DNA of 57,291 nucleotides from a virus, in IMG/VR virus record IMGVR_UViG_3300008954_000065, positions 1 through 57,291 of that record. One strand, 5' to 3'. Made by a program: the position numbers and the translations under genes. The notes beneath the pieces were generated by a model, which saw only the letters and a program-made list of their open reading frames with translations, did not search any database and was not told the DNA's origin. Below are positions 32,082 to 41,442 of the stretch, one piece after another. Position 1 is the stretch's first letter, and the number at the start of each line of letters is the position of its first letter.

Positions 32082-32320
32082 ATTACATCTTCACCTGATT
32101 CAGACTGCACTATTGTTACGGCAGCGGTCGTGCATCTAATGTTAACGGTTATTTCTGATGCCTCACCCCGCTTCATGGAAGCCTTAAACCCGGAAACAAC
32201 AGGGGCACTCATTGCAAGCGAAACAGCCTGCCCGATAAAGTTTCCACCCGGAGCTGGAACGTCCAGCTCTCCATCAACTTCAATGATTATTTTTCTTATT
32301 GGTTGTCGTATTCCTGACAT
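32078..32320 (-). CDS. small tail-tip protein, 80 aa
   Basis: A beta-rich 80-residue protein behind GGAGAGAGC, coupled to the hub gene by ATGA. Its position between the distal-tail paralogue and the hub suggests a tail-tip or assembly role. No family is recognised. Confidence 0.5.
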   Translation of the reverse strand: MSGIRQPIRKIIIEVDGELDVPAPGGNFIGQAVSLAMSAPVVSGFKASMKRGEASEITVNIRCTTAAVTIVQSESGEDVI

Positions 32321-32328
32321 GCTCTCTC

Positions 32329-34608
32329 CTATCTAAAAATCCGTCTATCGTATCCCTTGCGAAAAGTGGTTACGATCTCATCCATCTCAATCACCCTTTT
32401 CCATATCATGACCGACTTGATTTTCCCGTCGAAATTCTGCGGTACGTCGTTCGTTCCGATTGCGCTCCCATGGGTGGTTCCGGCACCGGTCCCGCCGTTC
32501 TCGGCAGAGAAAGTGGTCCGACCAAAAGACAGTCCGGCAGCTTCATCCAACAGCGAAACCATTGTTTTCGACGCCACGTTTGCGTATATAGAGGCAGTAG
32601 CATTCGGGAGGTCAAGCGTACCCAGAATGAAATACCATTCCCCGGTAGAAACGACATCTGTGTTGCTGGTTAATCCTTCAAATGAATCACCAATCTCTGA
32701 CCTGCCGCCCCATTGGATAGATCCACCACCATCCGTGTGGACGTTCAAGGCGACCTTGCTGAAAGATGAGCCAGCTTTTATGGGAATATTCAGTATTGAT
32801 CCGACGGTCATATTCTCAACATAAATCCAGGCACCGACACTTACCCCGGAATGGCCACCAAGATCTGAAGACAGGTTGGAGAGCCCAGAGTGGTCGCTCG
32901 GTAGATCAAATCCCTGTGATGCGGCTGGATCAAAGCTCTGGCAGAACCCAAACCCGTCGTCTATGTCGTAGACAAGCGTGGGCGCTGCGGGTGCCAGCTT
33001 CTTTTGATAGAGATATCCACCAGCAGCGTCTAAGCTATAGGGACCATTCAGTTGGTCAATGACAAACTCTGGCTCCAGTATAAAGTTGGCATCTGGCCTG
33101 GAAACGCCACCTTCCTGCACCGGGGAAACCTCTTGGAGTATAAGATTTATGGACCTGTCGTTGGAGGAATACGTCCCACCGTGCTGGACATATGCTTCAG
33201 AATCGACCTTGCCGATAACTTCTTTAGGGTGCTGGCTGCCGATGCAATCGCCCGACACCAAGAGTCGTGGCAGCTTAGAGAATGCCCGGTCTTGCGGGGG
33301 TATGAAGTCGTACCCATAAAGACCCTTCTGGTATATCTCGGCAATCTGGTAAACATCAAGAGCCTGCCTGTAATACCTGAAGTCGTCTACGCTGCACAGA
33401 GCGCTGTCGCCAGATATGGTCGGCACGGCTGCCTTGTCGCCTATATATATATTTTCAGCAAACTGTGCTGAATCTGGTGTTGCCGTATCCGTCCCAACGA
33501 GTACCCCATTTTTATACAGCGACAATGTGGGTGTCGTCGTCGGGGATGAATACACCATGGTCAAGTGTGCCCACTCGTCCGCGACTAGCGTGTCGGGATC
33601 GTTAATCGCAGCGCTGGTGCCATCTAACTGGTAAAACACTCTGGCGTTTCCGGTTGCCATAGAAAACACCCAGCCATGGGTGACGGCAAACTGCTCTGCC
33701 AGATCTGGGGAAGCAACGAGAAGGGATCCGGCAGATGGGTTTACCCAGAAGCATACGGTTATTTCATCGTCAGTGTTTAGCTCTATTGGGTCGCCAAGAG
33801 AAACAGGGAACTCTACGTTGTCGGTTGCATCTGTATTTAAAAGAGCACCGTCGCCGCTTTTGCGGGTCAAGTTGCCAGCCGCAATGTTGTCGGAAGTCGG
33901 AACTCCCTCCACGCCATTAACCCTGTCCGCGAAGTCACCCGGATAGTCAAACGGGCACTGCATAACGACGCCGTTGTCGTTTTGCCACGCATAAAGATCG
34001 GCAACAAAGGATGCGTCCACATTAAATGGAAGCAGGACTAAATCGTCCATATCTTTCGATACAGTCCCGGCGGGAAAGTTTGTATAGTCAATGGTCACGA
34101 TGCCATCTGCTACGGTGATAAAAGATGTCACCGCTGTGGCAACCCCATCCTGGTATGTGTCACCGGTCGCAGTTTCAACATGCTGATGCCATTCTCCAGA
34201 CCCAGTGTTGTCTGCCCAGACAATAACCGTCCACTTCTTTGTCGGAAATCCAACGTCAAATGACATGTCTGCGGTAAAACTCGCATGACCGGTTCCGAAT
34301 CGCTGTAGCCCGCCGCCTTCGACAATGGACTTGCTCGCCAGAGACGTTGGTGCCACCCCAGAGTCGCTCCAGAAGTTTGTATTCAACGGGAAGTGGTGCC
34401 CGCGACCCATCAGAAGGCCCTCGACCGTATCGGCCACAGAGGGCGTCTGGAACAGCATGCTGCCGCTCCAGGTTCTTGGATTCATTCTTCTGCGAATCAG
34501 TGCCCTGTTCGTAAAAGACTTGCCAGAGTTCCCATATTGCGTCGATGTTTCCGACATGCCGCCGTTTACAATCGGAACATTCCATCCGTTGATGTTAAAG
34601 AAGCTCAT
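32329..34608 (-). CDS. distal-tail-like protein with two LamG domains, 759 aa
   Basis: The first 120 residues (INGWNVPIVNG, then MNPRTWSGSMLFQTP and GRGHHFPLN) match the N-terminal part of the next protein upstream (34605-35615) and look like a shared distal-tail-protein domain. Two LamG-like domains follow, about 255-430 (TVCFWVNP, LYKNGVLVG) and about 570-755 (VSVGAWIYVEN, SIYANVASK). LamG domains in tail proteins bind carbohydrates. It overlaps its upstream neighbour by ATGA. Together with 28662-32081 there are three LamG domains in this region. Confidence 0.65.
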   Translation of the reverse strand: MSFFNINGWNVPIVNGGMSETSTQYGNSGKSFTNRALIRRRMNPRTWSGSMLFQTPSVADTVEGLLMGRGHHFPLNTNFWSDSGVAPTSLASKSIVEGGGLQRFGTGHASFTADMSFDVGFPTKKWTVIVWADNTGSGEWHQHVETATGDTYQDGVATAVTSFITVADGIVTIDYTNFPAGTVSKDMDDLVLLPFNVDASFVADLYAWQNDNGVVMQCPFDYPGDFADRVNGVEGVPTSDNIAAGNLTRKSGDGALLNTDATDNVEFPVSLGDPIELNTDDEITVCFWVNPSAGSLLVASPDLAEQFAVTHGWVFSMATGNARVFYQLDGTSAAINDPDTLVADEWAHLTMVYSSPTTTPTLSLYKNGVLVGTDTATPDSAQFAENIYIGDKAAVPTISGDSALCSVDDFRYYRQALDVYQIAEIYQKGLYGYDFIPPQDRAFSKLPRLLVSGDCIGSQHPKEVIGKVDSEAYVQHGGTYSSNDRSINLILQEVSPVQEGGVSRPDANFILEPEFVIDQLNGPYSLDAAGGYLYQKKLAPAAPTLVYDIDDGFGFCQSFDPAASQGFDLPSDHSGLSNLSSDLGGHSGVSVGAWIYVENMTVGSILNIPIKAGSSFSKVALNVHTDGGGSIQWGGRSEIGDSFEGLTSNTDVVSTGEWYFILGTLDLPNATASIYANVASKTMVSLLDEAAGLSFGRTTFSAENGGTGAGTTHGSAIGTNDVPQNFDGKIKSVMIWKRVIEMDEIVTTFRKGYDRRIFR

Positions 34609-35615
34609 GGCAGCACCGGATATCTGGTTGGCTCGCCTTCTCCCTCTGAGAGAACGGAACCACCAAGACGAAGCACTGGAAGATTGAACGGGGAAACCGG
34701 TACTGCAACATCCGGGTCATACTTATACCCTGGTAGGTACTCGGTAAGCTTGAAGGAGACAGTTTTGGCGTTGTTGGAGCCCGGCTTCTGAATGTAGGCT
34801 ATAGATGTGACCTCGCCAGTTACGGGGACACTCGGCTCTGCCACCACGGGAGTAGTGTATCCTGTGCCCACGCTCAACTGCTCGATAAAGTAGTCCGGCA
34901 TTACATACGGAACAATGAACATGTCCGATATTTTTGCGGTCAGTGACAGCCCTGTTTCGTTGAAGTCAAACTCTATCGACAGGTAGAGGACTCCTTCACG
35001 AACTTCAGCAGAATAGCCAATCCCACCAACGGGAATAGACTTACCAGTGCTAATATACGTATTATCATAACTTTGTTTTACCCCGGCGAGATAAACCTCA
35101 CCATCAGATCTAAAGAACATTGGGTCATATTCCGTGGTGTCATCATTATAAACAAGGAACATGGCTGTCCACTTGTCGTCTTGAAGTTGACAGTCCCACG
35201 CAAACATGTCGGAAAAGTATGTGGCAAAAGGGGCGTTGAAGTTCACCTCAAGACACCCGCTTGACCAATAGTCCCCACCTGTTCCAGAGAATGTCAAGCC
35301 GTCTGTCGGGCTGGTGGCGAGTTCCATCAGCTCGCGGCCCGTGTAACCGGGGACCAAAGACATGCCCGTGTCGGACGTCGAGCCGTTTTCTAGTGCCCAG
35401 TAATGCCCCTCACCGTTAATCAGGTTGATGAACCCGTCGGCTATATCAAAGTCTTGGAATAGCGCAGTCGCTTCCCATGTTCGCCTGTATCCACGTCCAG
35501 CATTGCGAAGCTGCCCACCGAAAGAACGGCTGACACCTTGTATTTTATCTTCACCGCGTGAACATTGGTTCATCACGATTGGGATATTTATGCCGTTTAA
35601 GATGAGGAACTGCAT
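34605..35615 (-). CDS. distal-tail-like protein, 336 aa
   Basis: ATG 35615 overlaps the tape-measure stop (TAATG) with GGAGGCGGAAGG upstream; a longer frame to 35651 is a lower-quality start. The N-terminal NGINIPIVMN, RRTWEATALFQ and GEGHYWALE pair with the same positions in the paralogue at 32329. The C-terminal 200 residues are beta-rich. Directly following the tape measure, this is the usual place of a distal tail (Dit/gpL-like) protein that caps the tube. Confidence 0.65.
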   Translation of the reverse strand: MQFLILNGINIPIVMNQCSRGEDKIQGVSRSFGGQLRNAGRGYRRTWEATALFQDFDIADGFINLINGEGHYWALENGSTSDTGMSLVPGYTGRELMELATSPTDGLTFSGTGGDYWSSGCLEVNFNAPFATYFSDMFAWDCQLQDDKWTAMFLVYNDDTTEYDPMFFRSDGEVYLAGVKQSYDNTYISTGKSIPVGGIGYSAEVREGVLYLSIEFDFNETGLSLTAKISDMFIVPYVMPDYFIEQLSVGTGYTTPVVAEPSVPVTGEVTSIAYIQKPGSNNAKTVSFKLTEYLPGYKYDPDVAVPVSPFNLPVLRLGGSVLSEGEGEPTRYPVLP

Positions 35616-38600
35616 TATGACCTTCCGCCTCCGCCTTCGTTGCCACCCCACCAGCCAGAGCCTGACTGATGACTTGGGAACGGAGTTCCTGCCTGGGCCA
35701 TTTGGTTGCGCGTAGACCTCTCTGCAATCATATTGGCGAGCTGGTCTGGGTTTGCCGCATCGGCAATGCTGAGTTCGTTGATGTTGATGTTCATGGTGTT
35801 GTTGCCGGAAGTTATGTTTCCGCCAGCCTGTCTTCCGCCCATCGCGGCCCCCATTCCTCCTCCACCCTGGAATGCTTCCTCCGGGCCAAGCAGTGCAAGG
35901 CCGAGGGTGTTGGTCAAGGAGTCGAATGCGTTGCCAAGCTCGTTTGACATGCGATCCAGTGGGTGGCCAAAAATATCCTCCCAGTTGTCTGGCCTTATAA
36001 CGTCATCAAGAGAACCTATCGCATCAGTCAAAGACCCTAGAGACTGCGCCGTTCCTGAGCGAACAGCCTCAGCCATGCGGCCAAAGAAGTCCGTAGCGTC
36101 AATATCCATAATGCTGCGACCACCGCCCATGTCAACTGCACCACCTTCGCCGTCAGCATCCATTGCTTTGAACCGAGCGAGGTTTACCTTGAATCCAGAT
36201 GGGACGTTGGTGAGCTGTTCGCCGAATTCTTTGGCCGAATCTGAAGCATCCCGGCCTATCTCGTCCAAAAGGTTAAACCTGTCTAAGCCGTCCTGAAATG
36301 ATGAATTCTCAACTTTGTCCCGAAGTGACTCGAATCGCGAGAGATCAATAGGCTCAGAAATATCGCTCACAAGATCGTTTATATTTCCCTGCATATCAAT
36401 AACCCACTGGTCCCAATCATTAACCACCGCCCCTAGACCAGCATCAGTCGTTAGCACTGCGGCCTGGTCGATAAGATCGGCACCCAGGCCGCCACCTGGG
36501 ACAAGATTATTCGCGAAAGTGCCCACGGCAGTAAGTATGGAAACCATTATGTCTCTCAACATTACTCGAAAGTCCAGAAACCCCTGCGCGGCGTTAAGCA
36601 TATTCTCGTTAACTTTAGCGTGAACTTGCGCCCCAAACACCATAATGTTGTGCATATGCGCCAGCGCGGTTATTACATCAAGAACAACAAGCGCAAGCTG
36701 CTTGAACACATCATACAACGTCTCCCCGAAGTCCAAGTCACCCAGGGAGTCAGCAATGATAACAAAAGCCTCCATCACCATGTCAAAAAGCCCAACAAGC
36801 GCGAACAGATTTTCATAAAATGGACCCATGGCGTAAATAACCCGGTCGATAGACGCAGCAAGTGCATCCATAATGCGCATCCATGGGGTTCTGTGGTCGT
36901 CGTCAAGTTCTGTGACTCCGGGGTCATCGTCGAGAGCAGAGCCAAGAATCTTTTTATTCTTAAGTTCCTTGGTGCCAAGAGCAAGAAGGAACGAGGCTAT
37001 GGCACTACCCGCAGCGGTTGACAATGCCGCGATTATGGTTGCGGGAGCTGCCACCAGGGCTGCTGCAAAAGTGGCTACTGCGGCAATGGCAACAGGTATC
37101 CATACATACCACTGTCCCACTGCTGACGCTCCAGCGGCAATGGCAATAATGATCGCCCCGATAGCGATTATGGCCATCCATATGGCCGGGATAAGGACCG
37201 CGCCGATTGCTGACCCGAGAATTGTCACCGTTGCCGCGACAGAAGAGAAAATTTTAGCTGAACTCGCGAATGCGCCCTGAAACCTTTTCTCCGGCACCAG
37301 AGTGGAAGCCTTTTTTGCCAAATCCCCAATAGCCTTATAGAAGGAGTTCACCTTCTCAACAAAGCCCATAACCAGACTCTCAAACATGTTCCCGATAGAC
37401 TTTCCTATTTGCGATCCTATCATTGGGTCGCTTGCGAAAGACCCGATAAGGCCGCCAAGCGCAAGGCCAATAGACGAGCCCACCCCGGAAGTTTCGCCGC
37501 CCACCTGCCCAATCATGTCAGAGAAAACATCTCTTGCCTCTGCGAGATTCTTTGAATCGAATTCCTTTCCGAGCACTTTGGTTTTCAGCGTTTGACTCTC
37601 CTGGTCAAAGCTGGTCGTTGAGATTGAATCAATGACAGAAGATATCGACTCCTGCAGCGAGGCAAACATAGAATCTGCGTCCGCTGAAAGACTAGAGAAG
37701 GGTATGGAGGATAGAGACTTGTTTACTTTGTCGAACCCGATCTTCCCGAGAGACGTGGCTTCTATTATGGAATCTTCTATATCTGATATGTTTCCGCCCC
37801 CGCCAAGTGTTTTAAGGAATTCCGTTTCGCCTCTTATGTCCGCCCATGATTTTAGCTCTTGGCCCTCTTCCTTCAACGTGGTCATGCGGAGAAGATGGTT
37901 CTTATTTATTACGTCCGCCTCTATTTTGGATTGGGCGAATGAGGCTCTTTGTACCTCCTGGTAATTGGCCAAAGCCTGACTGTACTCACTCTGGCTCACT
38001 CCGCCCTCAGTCTGGATCTTCTCAGCCCTCATCCGGACAAGTTGCTTGGCCAGGGCGTTCTCATCAAAGCTCAAATAAGTCTCTTGAAGCTTGTCAGATG
38101 GGATGTCTCCCCGGACAGCCGCAGTGTTGTCAGACACGGCAGACGCAAGGGTTTTCATTTCTAGCCCAAGACCACCAATGTTATTAGAAAGCTCAGAGAA
38201 GCCAAGGTTGTTCATTGTCGCAACCATAAGCTCTGACGCTGACGACTGAAGGCCAAGCGCCTCGTTTAATTCTAAAAGTTTTATTTCGTGCCGTCTTAAT
38301 GCTTCAGCGTTATCCATGGCACCCTTTACCATAAGGTCGATGCTCTTCTTTTGCTCGTCAACGCCGTGAAACAACCGCATGGTTTCCGGGGATCGGGACT
38401 CTAAAACAGCTATCTCAAGCTGTATTTCATCCCTTTTTTCGGACAAGGCTGCCAGTGAATCTTGATAGGACTTTTCATGCTTATCTACGGAAGAAGATGC
38501 AGACTCAATCTTTTTCTTGAAGTCTTCTTGGGCTATCGCCATCGCGTAAACAACGTCTGTCAGGTCACCAAATGCAATCTGAACTCCGCCGACACTTTTC

Positions 38601-41440
38601 GAAAATTCATTAAGCCTGTCTATGTGCGGAGCCATTCCCTCTGCTATTTGGTTTACCTGGTCATGGGCAGCACTGCTGAACCTGACACTGCCGTCCGCAG
38701 CCTTCACGAAAGAGGATGCCAACCTCATAGCCTCCATGCCCACCAGGCCAACGGCTTTTCTGAATTTACCAATCTCCTCTGAACTTCGCCCTGAAAGCTT
38801 ACCCCCGCCAGGCTCTTTAGCTATGCGGTCAAGCCTCTTTCCCGCATCAGCAATAAATTTATCAATAAAGGCACCAGCCTGAATTGATGGTTTCATGGAC
38901 GGCTTAAAGGCAGATATAAGTTTGGCAGACAAAGACCTTATTTTTCCGCCAATCCAGTCGAAAAAAGAATCCCAGAGCTTGCCAATTTTATCAACCCGGT
39001 CTTCCTGCTTTGCAGACGCCTCCGTTGCCTTAACAAGCAGTTTGCCTATGCTTTTGTCCCCTTCGTTGATCATATCGTTGATTTTTTGAAGAGTTTTCTT
39101 GAGGCGCTCCATCTCAAGCTCTTTAAGGGGGTCTAGGAATGCCTGAAGGACAGGAGAAACTTCTCTTGCCTTTTCCACTATGGCTTCAGTCCGACCTTCC
39201 GTTTCAACGGTGACCTTAACTTTTGCGGCGATTTCCTCAATGTTCGATACATCCACCTTTATTTCACCACGCAATTGCTCTAGCTGGTTAACGAAATTGT
39301 CAAGGTCTTCTTCGGCCTTCGCAATCTGTTTCGGTGTGAGGTCAACCCGGCTAAGGAGCTTTGACGTCGTCGCTATATTTCCTACTATTTCGTTCAGCCT
39401 ATCCTCATAAACATCCATTTGAGCGGGGTTTAATGCTTCTTCAAAAAGGCCACCGCTATCTTTTCCTATCGAATCAAAAAGTTCTTTGTAAAATTTCTTA
39501 AAGTCACTCACCTTGTCAAACGACGTTGTCTCTGCGCCAATTTGTACCGTCAGAGCCTTCTGGAAAAGACCTGAGCTTGCAGTGCCAAGAGCCGCCATGT
39601 CATCCATCATCGCATCAAGGCGCAAGTCGGCAGACGAGAGCCTCATCGCAGCATCCGCTCCCTTGAAAATTTCTTGGTTGAGTTCCATTCTGTCTATTTC
39701 GTTAGACAGGCCGACAAAGGCTTTCATCTGTTTTATTATGCCCATAAACCCAAACGATGCCGTATCCAGGGCGTAGCCAAGGTCAATCGCCGCCATCCCC
39801 TGCCTACCAAGTGCCGCATTGAATAATTCTGCACCCAGGAGGGCAGTTCCTACCACCAGACCGAACCCCGCGACTGCAAAAGCGGCCCCTCCTGCGGCTG
39901 TGGCCATTGATCCGAAAGTGATGCCAAGGGTGGAGCCGACATATCCGTAAAGTGCAAATGCTGCAATGGAACCAGTAGCAACAACTGCAAGCGAGGCAAA
40001 TGCAGCGCCTACAGCAAGGACCACCAACGCCGCCTGCCCATAATTCGCTATAAATCTTATAAGAGTACCATCTCCCGCAGAAAAGGAATTCACTACGTCC
40101 TTAACCCTATCGACAAGGTCATTCAATTTTGGCAGCAGAAGGTCGCCAATGGCAATGGCAAGGCTTTCTACATTGCTTTTTAGTATCTTGAGTTTTCCGG
40201 TTGTCGTCTCGTGCTGGATATTCTGGAGGAAGGTTGTGATGTCGTCAAACTGAGCCTGTTTTGTCGCTACGGACAAGTCGATAAAGGCATCGGTGCCCTG
40301 CTTAACCAGTGCGGCCATGCCTGGACCGGACCTCTCACCAAACACCTCCATAAGGTCCGCGACGTATTGGGTTGTCTTCCCAGTCTCCGCATACTTTTTC
40401 TTCATTTTCTCAAGAATCGCGATAACTCGAAGCATCCCAGATGCTTGACCCTTCTGCCTTTCCCTAAGCACTTCCGTTGTGAGCCCTAAGCGCCCCATCG
40501 CCTTGGCTGACTGTTTGGTGGGTTTCACAAGGGCAGAAAAAGCTCGCTTAAGTGAAGTACCGGCAAGAGTGCCCTGTATGCCCACGTTGCCCAAGAGGCC
40601 GATGGATACAGCAACGTCTTTAAAGCTTACGTCAGCGGCGCTGGCAACCGCGCCCACAATCTTAAATGCTTCACCAAGCTGGAGCACATTCACATTGGAA
40701 TTAGTGAATACGCCAACAAGGATATTGTTCACATCGGTCAACTGCCTACCAAGCTCTTGTGCGACCGCAGCCTGGTCCACCATGCCAGCAGTGGTCCGTG
40801 TCAGCTCCGACCTCACATTAACCGCAGTAATGCCAAAGGTGGACATAATGTTTGTTAAAACATTGCCGCTTTCAGCCATTGTTATATTGGCCGCAGTGGC
40901 CAGCTTCCCGACCTCGCCAATGGTTGCAATCACTTCGGCAGCATTGAAACCGGCCATTGCCATAAATTCCATGGCCCCTGTGACTTCCTTGGCGGTATGG
41001 ATGGTAGTGTTCGCTGTCTTAATAGCCTCTTTGCGCATAGACTTAAATGCGCCTCCAAAGGCGAGCGAACTACCGGAAGCAACAGCAGCAGCCTTTGACA
41101 TCCCAAGCTCAAAGTCTGCCGATATCTTAACGATGACGGAGGCTGTCGCCGCAAGCGCACCAAAGGCTGCCACGGCACCAATGGATATTTTCCTGAAAGA
41201 CTCCGACAGGCCGGTCATGTTGGACCTAAGCGACCCCAATCGCTTCTCTAGCGTTTTTGCGCTAGACGCCATCGACTTTGTTCCCTTGCTGAACTCCTTT
41301 GACGACTTCTTGGTTGCGGCTGAGGTTTTCTGAAGACCAGCCACAAGCTTGGTAATCTTGTCAACAGCCTTAGTGAGGTCTGTTACGGCTTTTTGGACAT
41401 CAGCGTTTAGCTTTACAGTTACTTCTCTTGCCACAGTCAT
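35615..41440 (-). CDS. tail tape measure protein, 1941 aa
   Basis: The N-terminal 60 residues are a coiled coil; residues about 95-330 match the TP901-type core (TTIHTAKEVTGAMEFMAMAG, NVLQLGEAFK, GTLAGTSLKRAF). Two apolar membrane-prone blocks occur near 470-560 (AALVVLAVGAAFASLAVVAT) and near 1480-1580 (AIWMAIIAIGAIIIAIA), with long helical coiled regions between. It sets tail length (1941 residues predict about 290 nm) and probably helps DNA pass the inner membrane. It follows the chaperone genes, as in nearly all long-tailed phages. A long antisense frame inside is a shadow. Confidence 0.93.
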   Translation of the reverse strand: MTVAREVTVKLNADVQKAVTDLTKAVDKITKLVAGLQKTSAATKKSSKEFSKGTKSMASSAKTLEKRLGSLRSNMTGLSESFRKISIGAVAAFGALAATASVIVKISADFELGMSKAAAVASGSSLAFGGAFKSMRKEAIKTANTTIHTAKEVTGAMEFMAMAGFNAAEVIATIGEVGKLATAANITMAESGNVLTNIMSTFGITAVNVRSELTRTTAGMVDQAAVAQELGRQLTDVNNILVGVFTNSNVNVLQLGEAFKIVGAVASAADVSFKDVAVSIGLLGNVGIQGTLAGTSLKRAFSALVKPTKQSAKAMGRLGLTTEVLRERQKGQASGMLRVIAILEKMKKKYAETGKTTQYVADLMEVFGERSGPGMAALVKQGTDAFIDLSVATKQAQFDDITTFLQNIQHETTTGKLKILKSNVESLAIAIGDLLLPKLNDLVDRVKDVVNSFSAGDGTLIRFIANYGQAALVVLAVGAAFASLAVVATGSIAAFALYGYVGSTLGITFGSMATAAGGAAFAVAGFGLVVGTALLGAELFNAALGRQGMAAIDLGYALDTASFGFMGIIKQMKAFVGLSNEIDRMELNQEIFKGADAAMRLSSADLRLDAMMDDMAALGTASSGLFQKALTVQIGAETTSFDKVSDFKKFYKELFDSIGKDSGGLFEEALNPAQMDVYEDRLNEIVGNIATTSKLLSRVDLTPKQIAKAEEDLDNFVNQLEQLRGEIKVDVSNIEEIAAKVKVTVETEGRTEAIVEKAREVSPVLQAFLDPLKELEMERLKKTLQKINDMINEGDKSIGKLLVKATEASAKQEDRVDKIGKLWDSFFDWIGGKIRSLSAKLISAFKPSMKPSIQAGAFIDKFIADAGKRLDRIAKEPGGGKLSGRSSEEIGKFRKAVGLVGMEAMRLASSFVKAADGSVRFSSAAHDQVNQIAEGMAPHIDRLNEFSKSVGGVQIAFGDLTDVVYAMAIAQEDFKKKIESASSSVDKHEKSYQDSLAALSEKRDEIQLEIAVLESRSPETMRLFHGVDEQKKSIDLMVKGAMDNAEALRRHEIKLLELNEALGLQSSASELMVATMNNLGFSELSNNIGGLGLEMKTLASAVSDNTAAVRGDIPSDKLQETYLSFDENALAKQLVRMRAEKIQTEGGVSQSEYSQALANYQEVQRASFAQSKIEADVINKNHLLRMTTLKEEGQELKSWADIRGETEFLKTLGGGGNISDIEDSIIEATSLGKIGFDKVNKSLSSIPFSSLSADADSMFASLQESISSVIDSISTTSFDQESQTLKTKVLGKEFDSKNLAEARDVFSDMIGQVGGETSGVGSSIGLALGGLIGSFASDPMIGSQIGKSIGNMFESLVMGFVEKVNSFYKAIGDLAKKASTLVPEKRFQGAFASSAKIFSSVAATVTILGSAIGAVLIPAIWMAIIAIGAIIIAIAAGASAVGQWYVWIPVAIAAVATFAAALVAAPATIIAALSTAAGSAIASFLLALGTKELKNKKILGSALDDDPGVTELDDDHRTPWMRIMDALAASIDRVIYAMGPFYENLFALVGLFDMVMEAFVIIADSLGDLDFGETLYDVFKQLALVVLDVITALAHMHNIMVFGAQVHAKVNENMLNAAQGFLDFRVMLRDIMVSILTAVGTFANNLVPGGGLGADLIDQAAVLTTDAGLGAVVNDWDQWVIDMQGNINDLVSDISEPIDLSRFESLRDKVENSSFQDGLDRFNLLDEIGRDASDSAKEFGEQLTNVPSGFKVNLARFKAMDADGEGGAVDMGGGRSIMDIDATDFFGRMAEAVRSGTAQSLGSLTDAIGSLDDVIRPDNWEDIFGHPLDRMSNELGNAFDSLTNTLGLALLGPEEAFQGGGGMGAAMGGRQAGGNITSGNNTMNININELSIADAANPDQLANMIAERSTRNQMAQAGTPFPSHQSGSGWWGGNEGGGGRS

Positions 41441-41442
41441 AA

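Noticed and set aside
40479-41333. Rightward 284-codon frame opposite the tape measure gene.
   Set aside because: It is an antisense shadow of the Ala/Ser-rich tape measure codons with no start signal.
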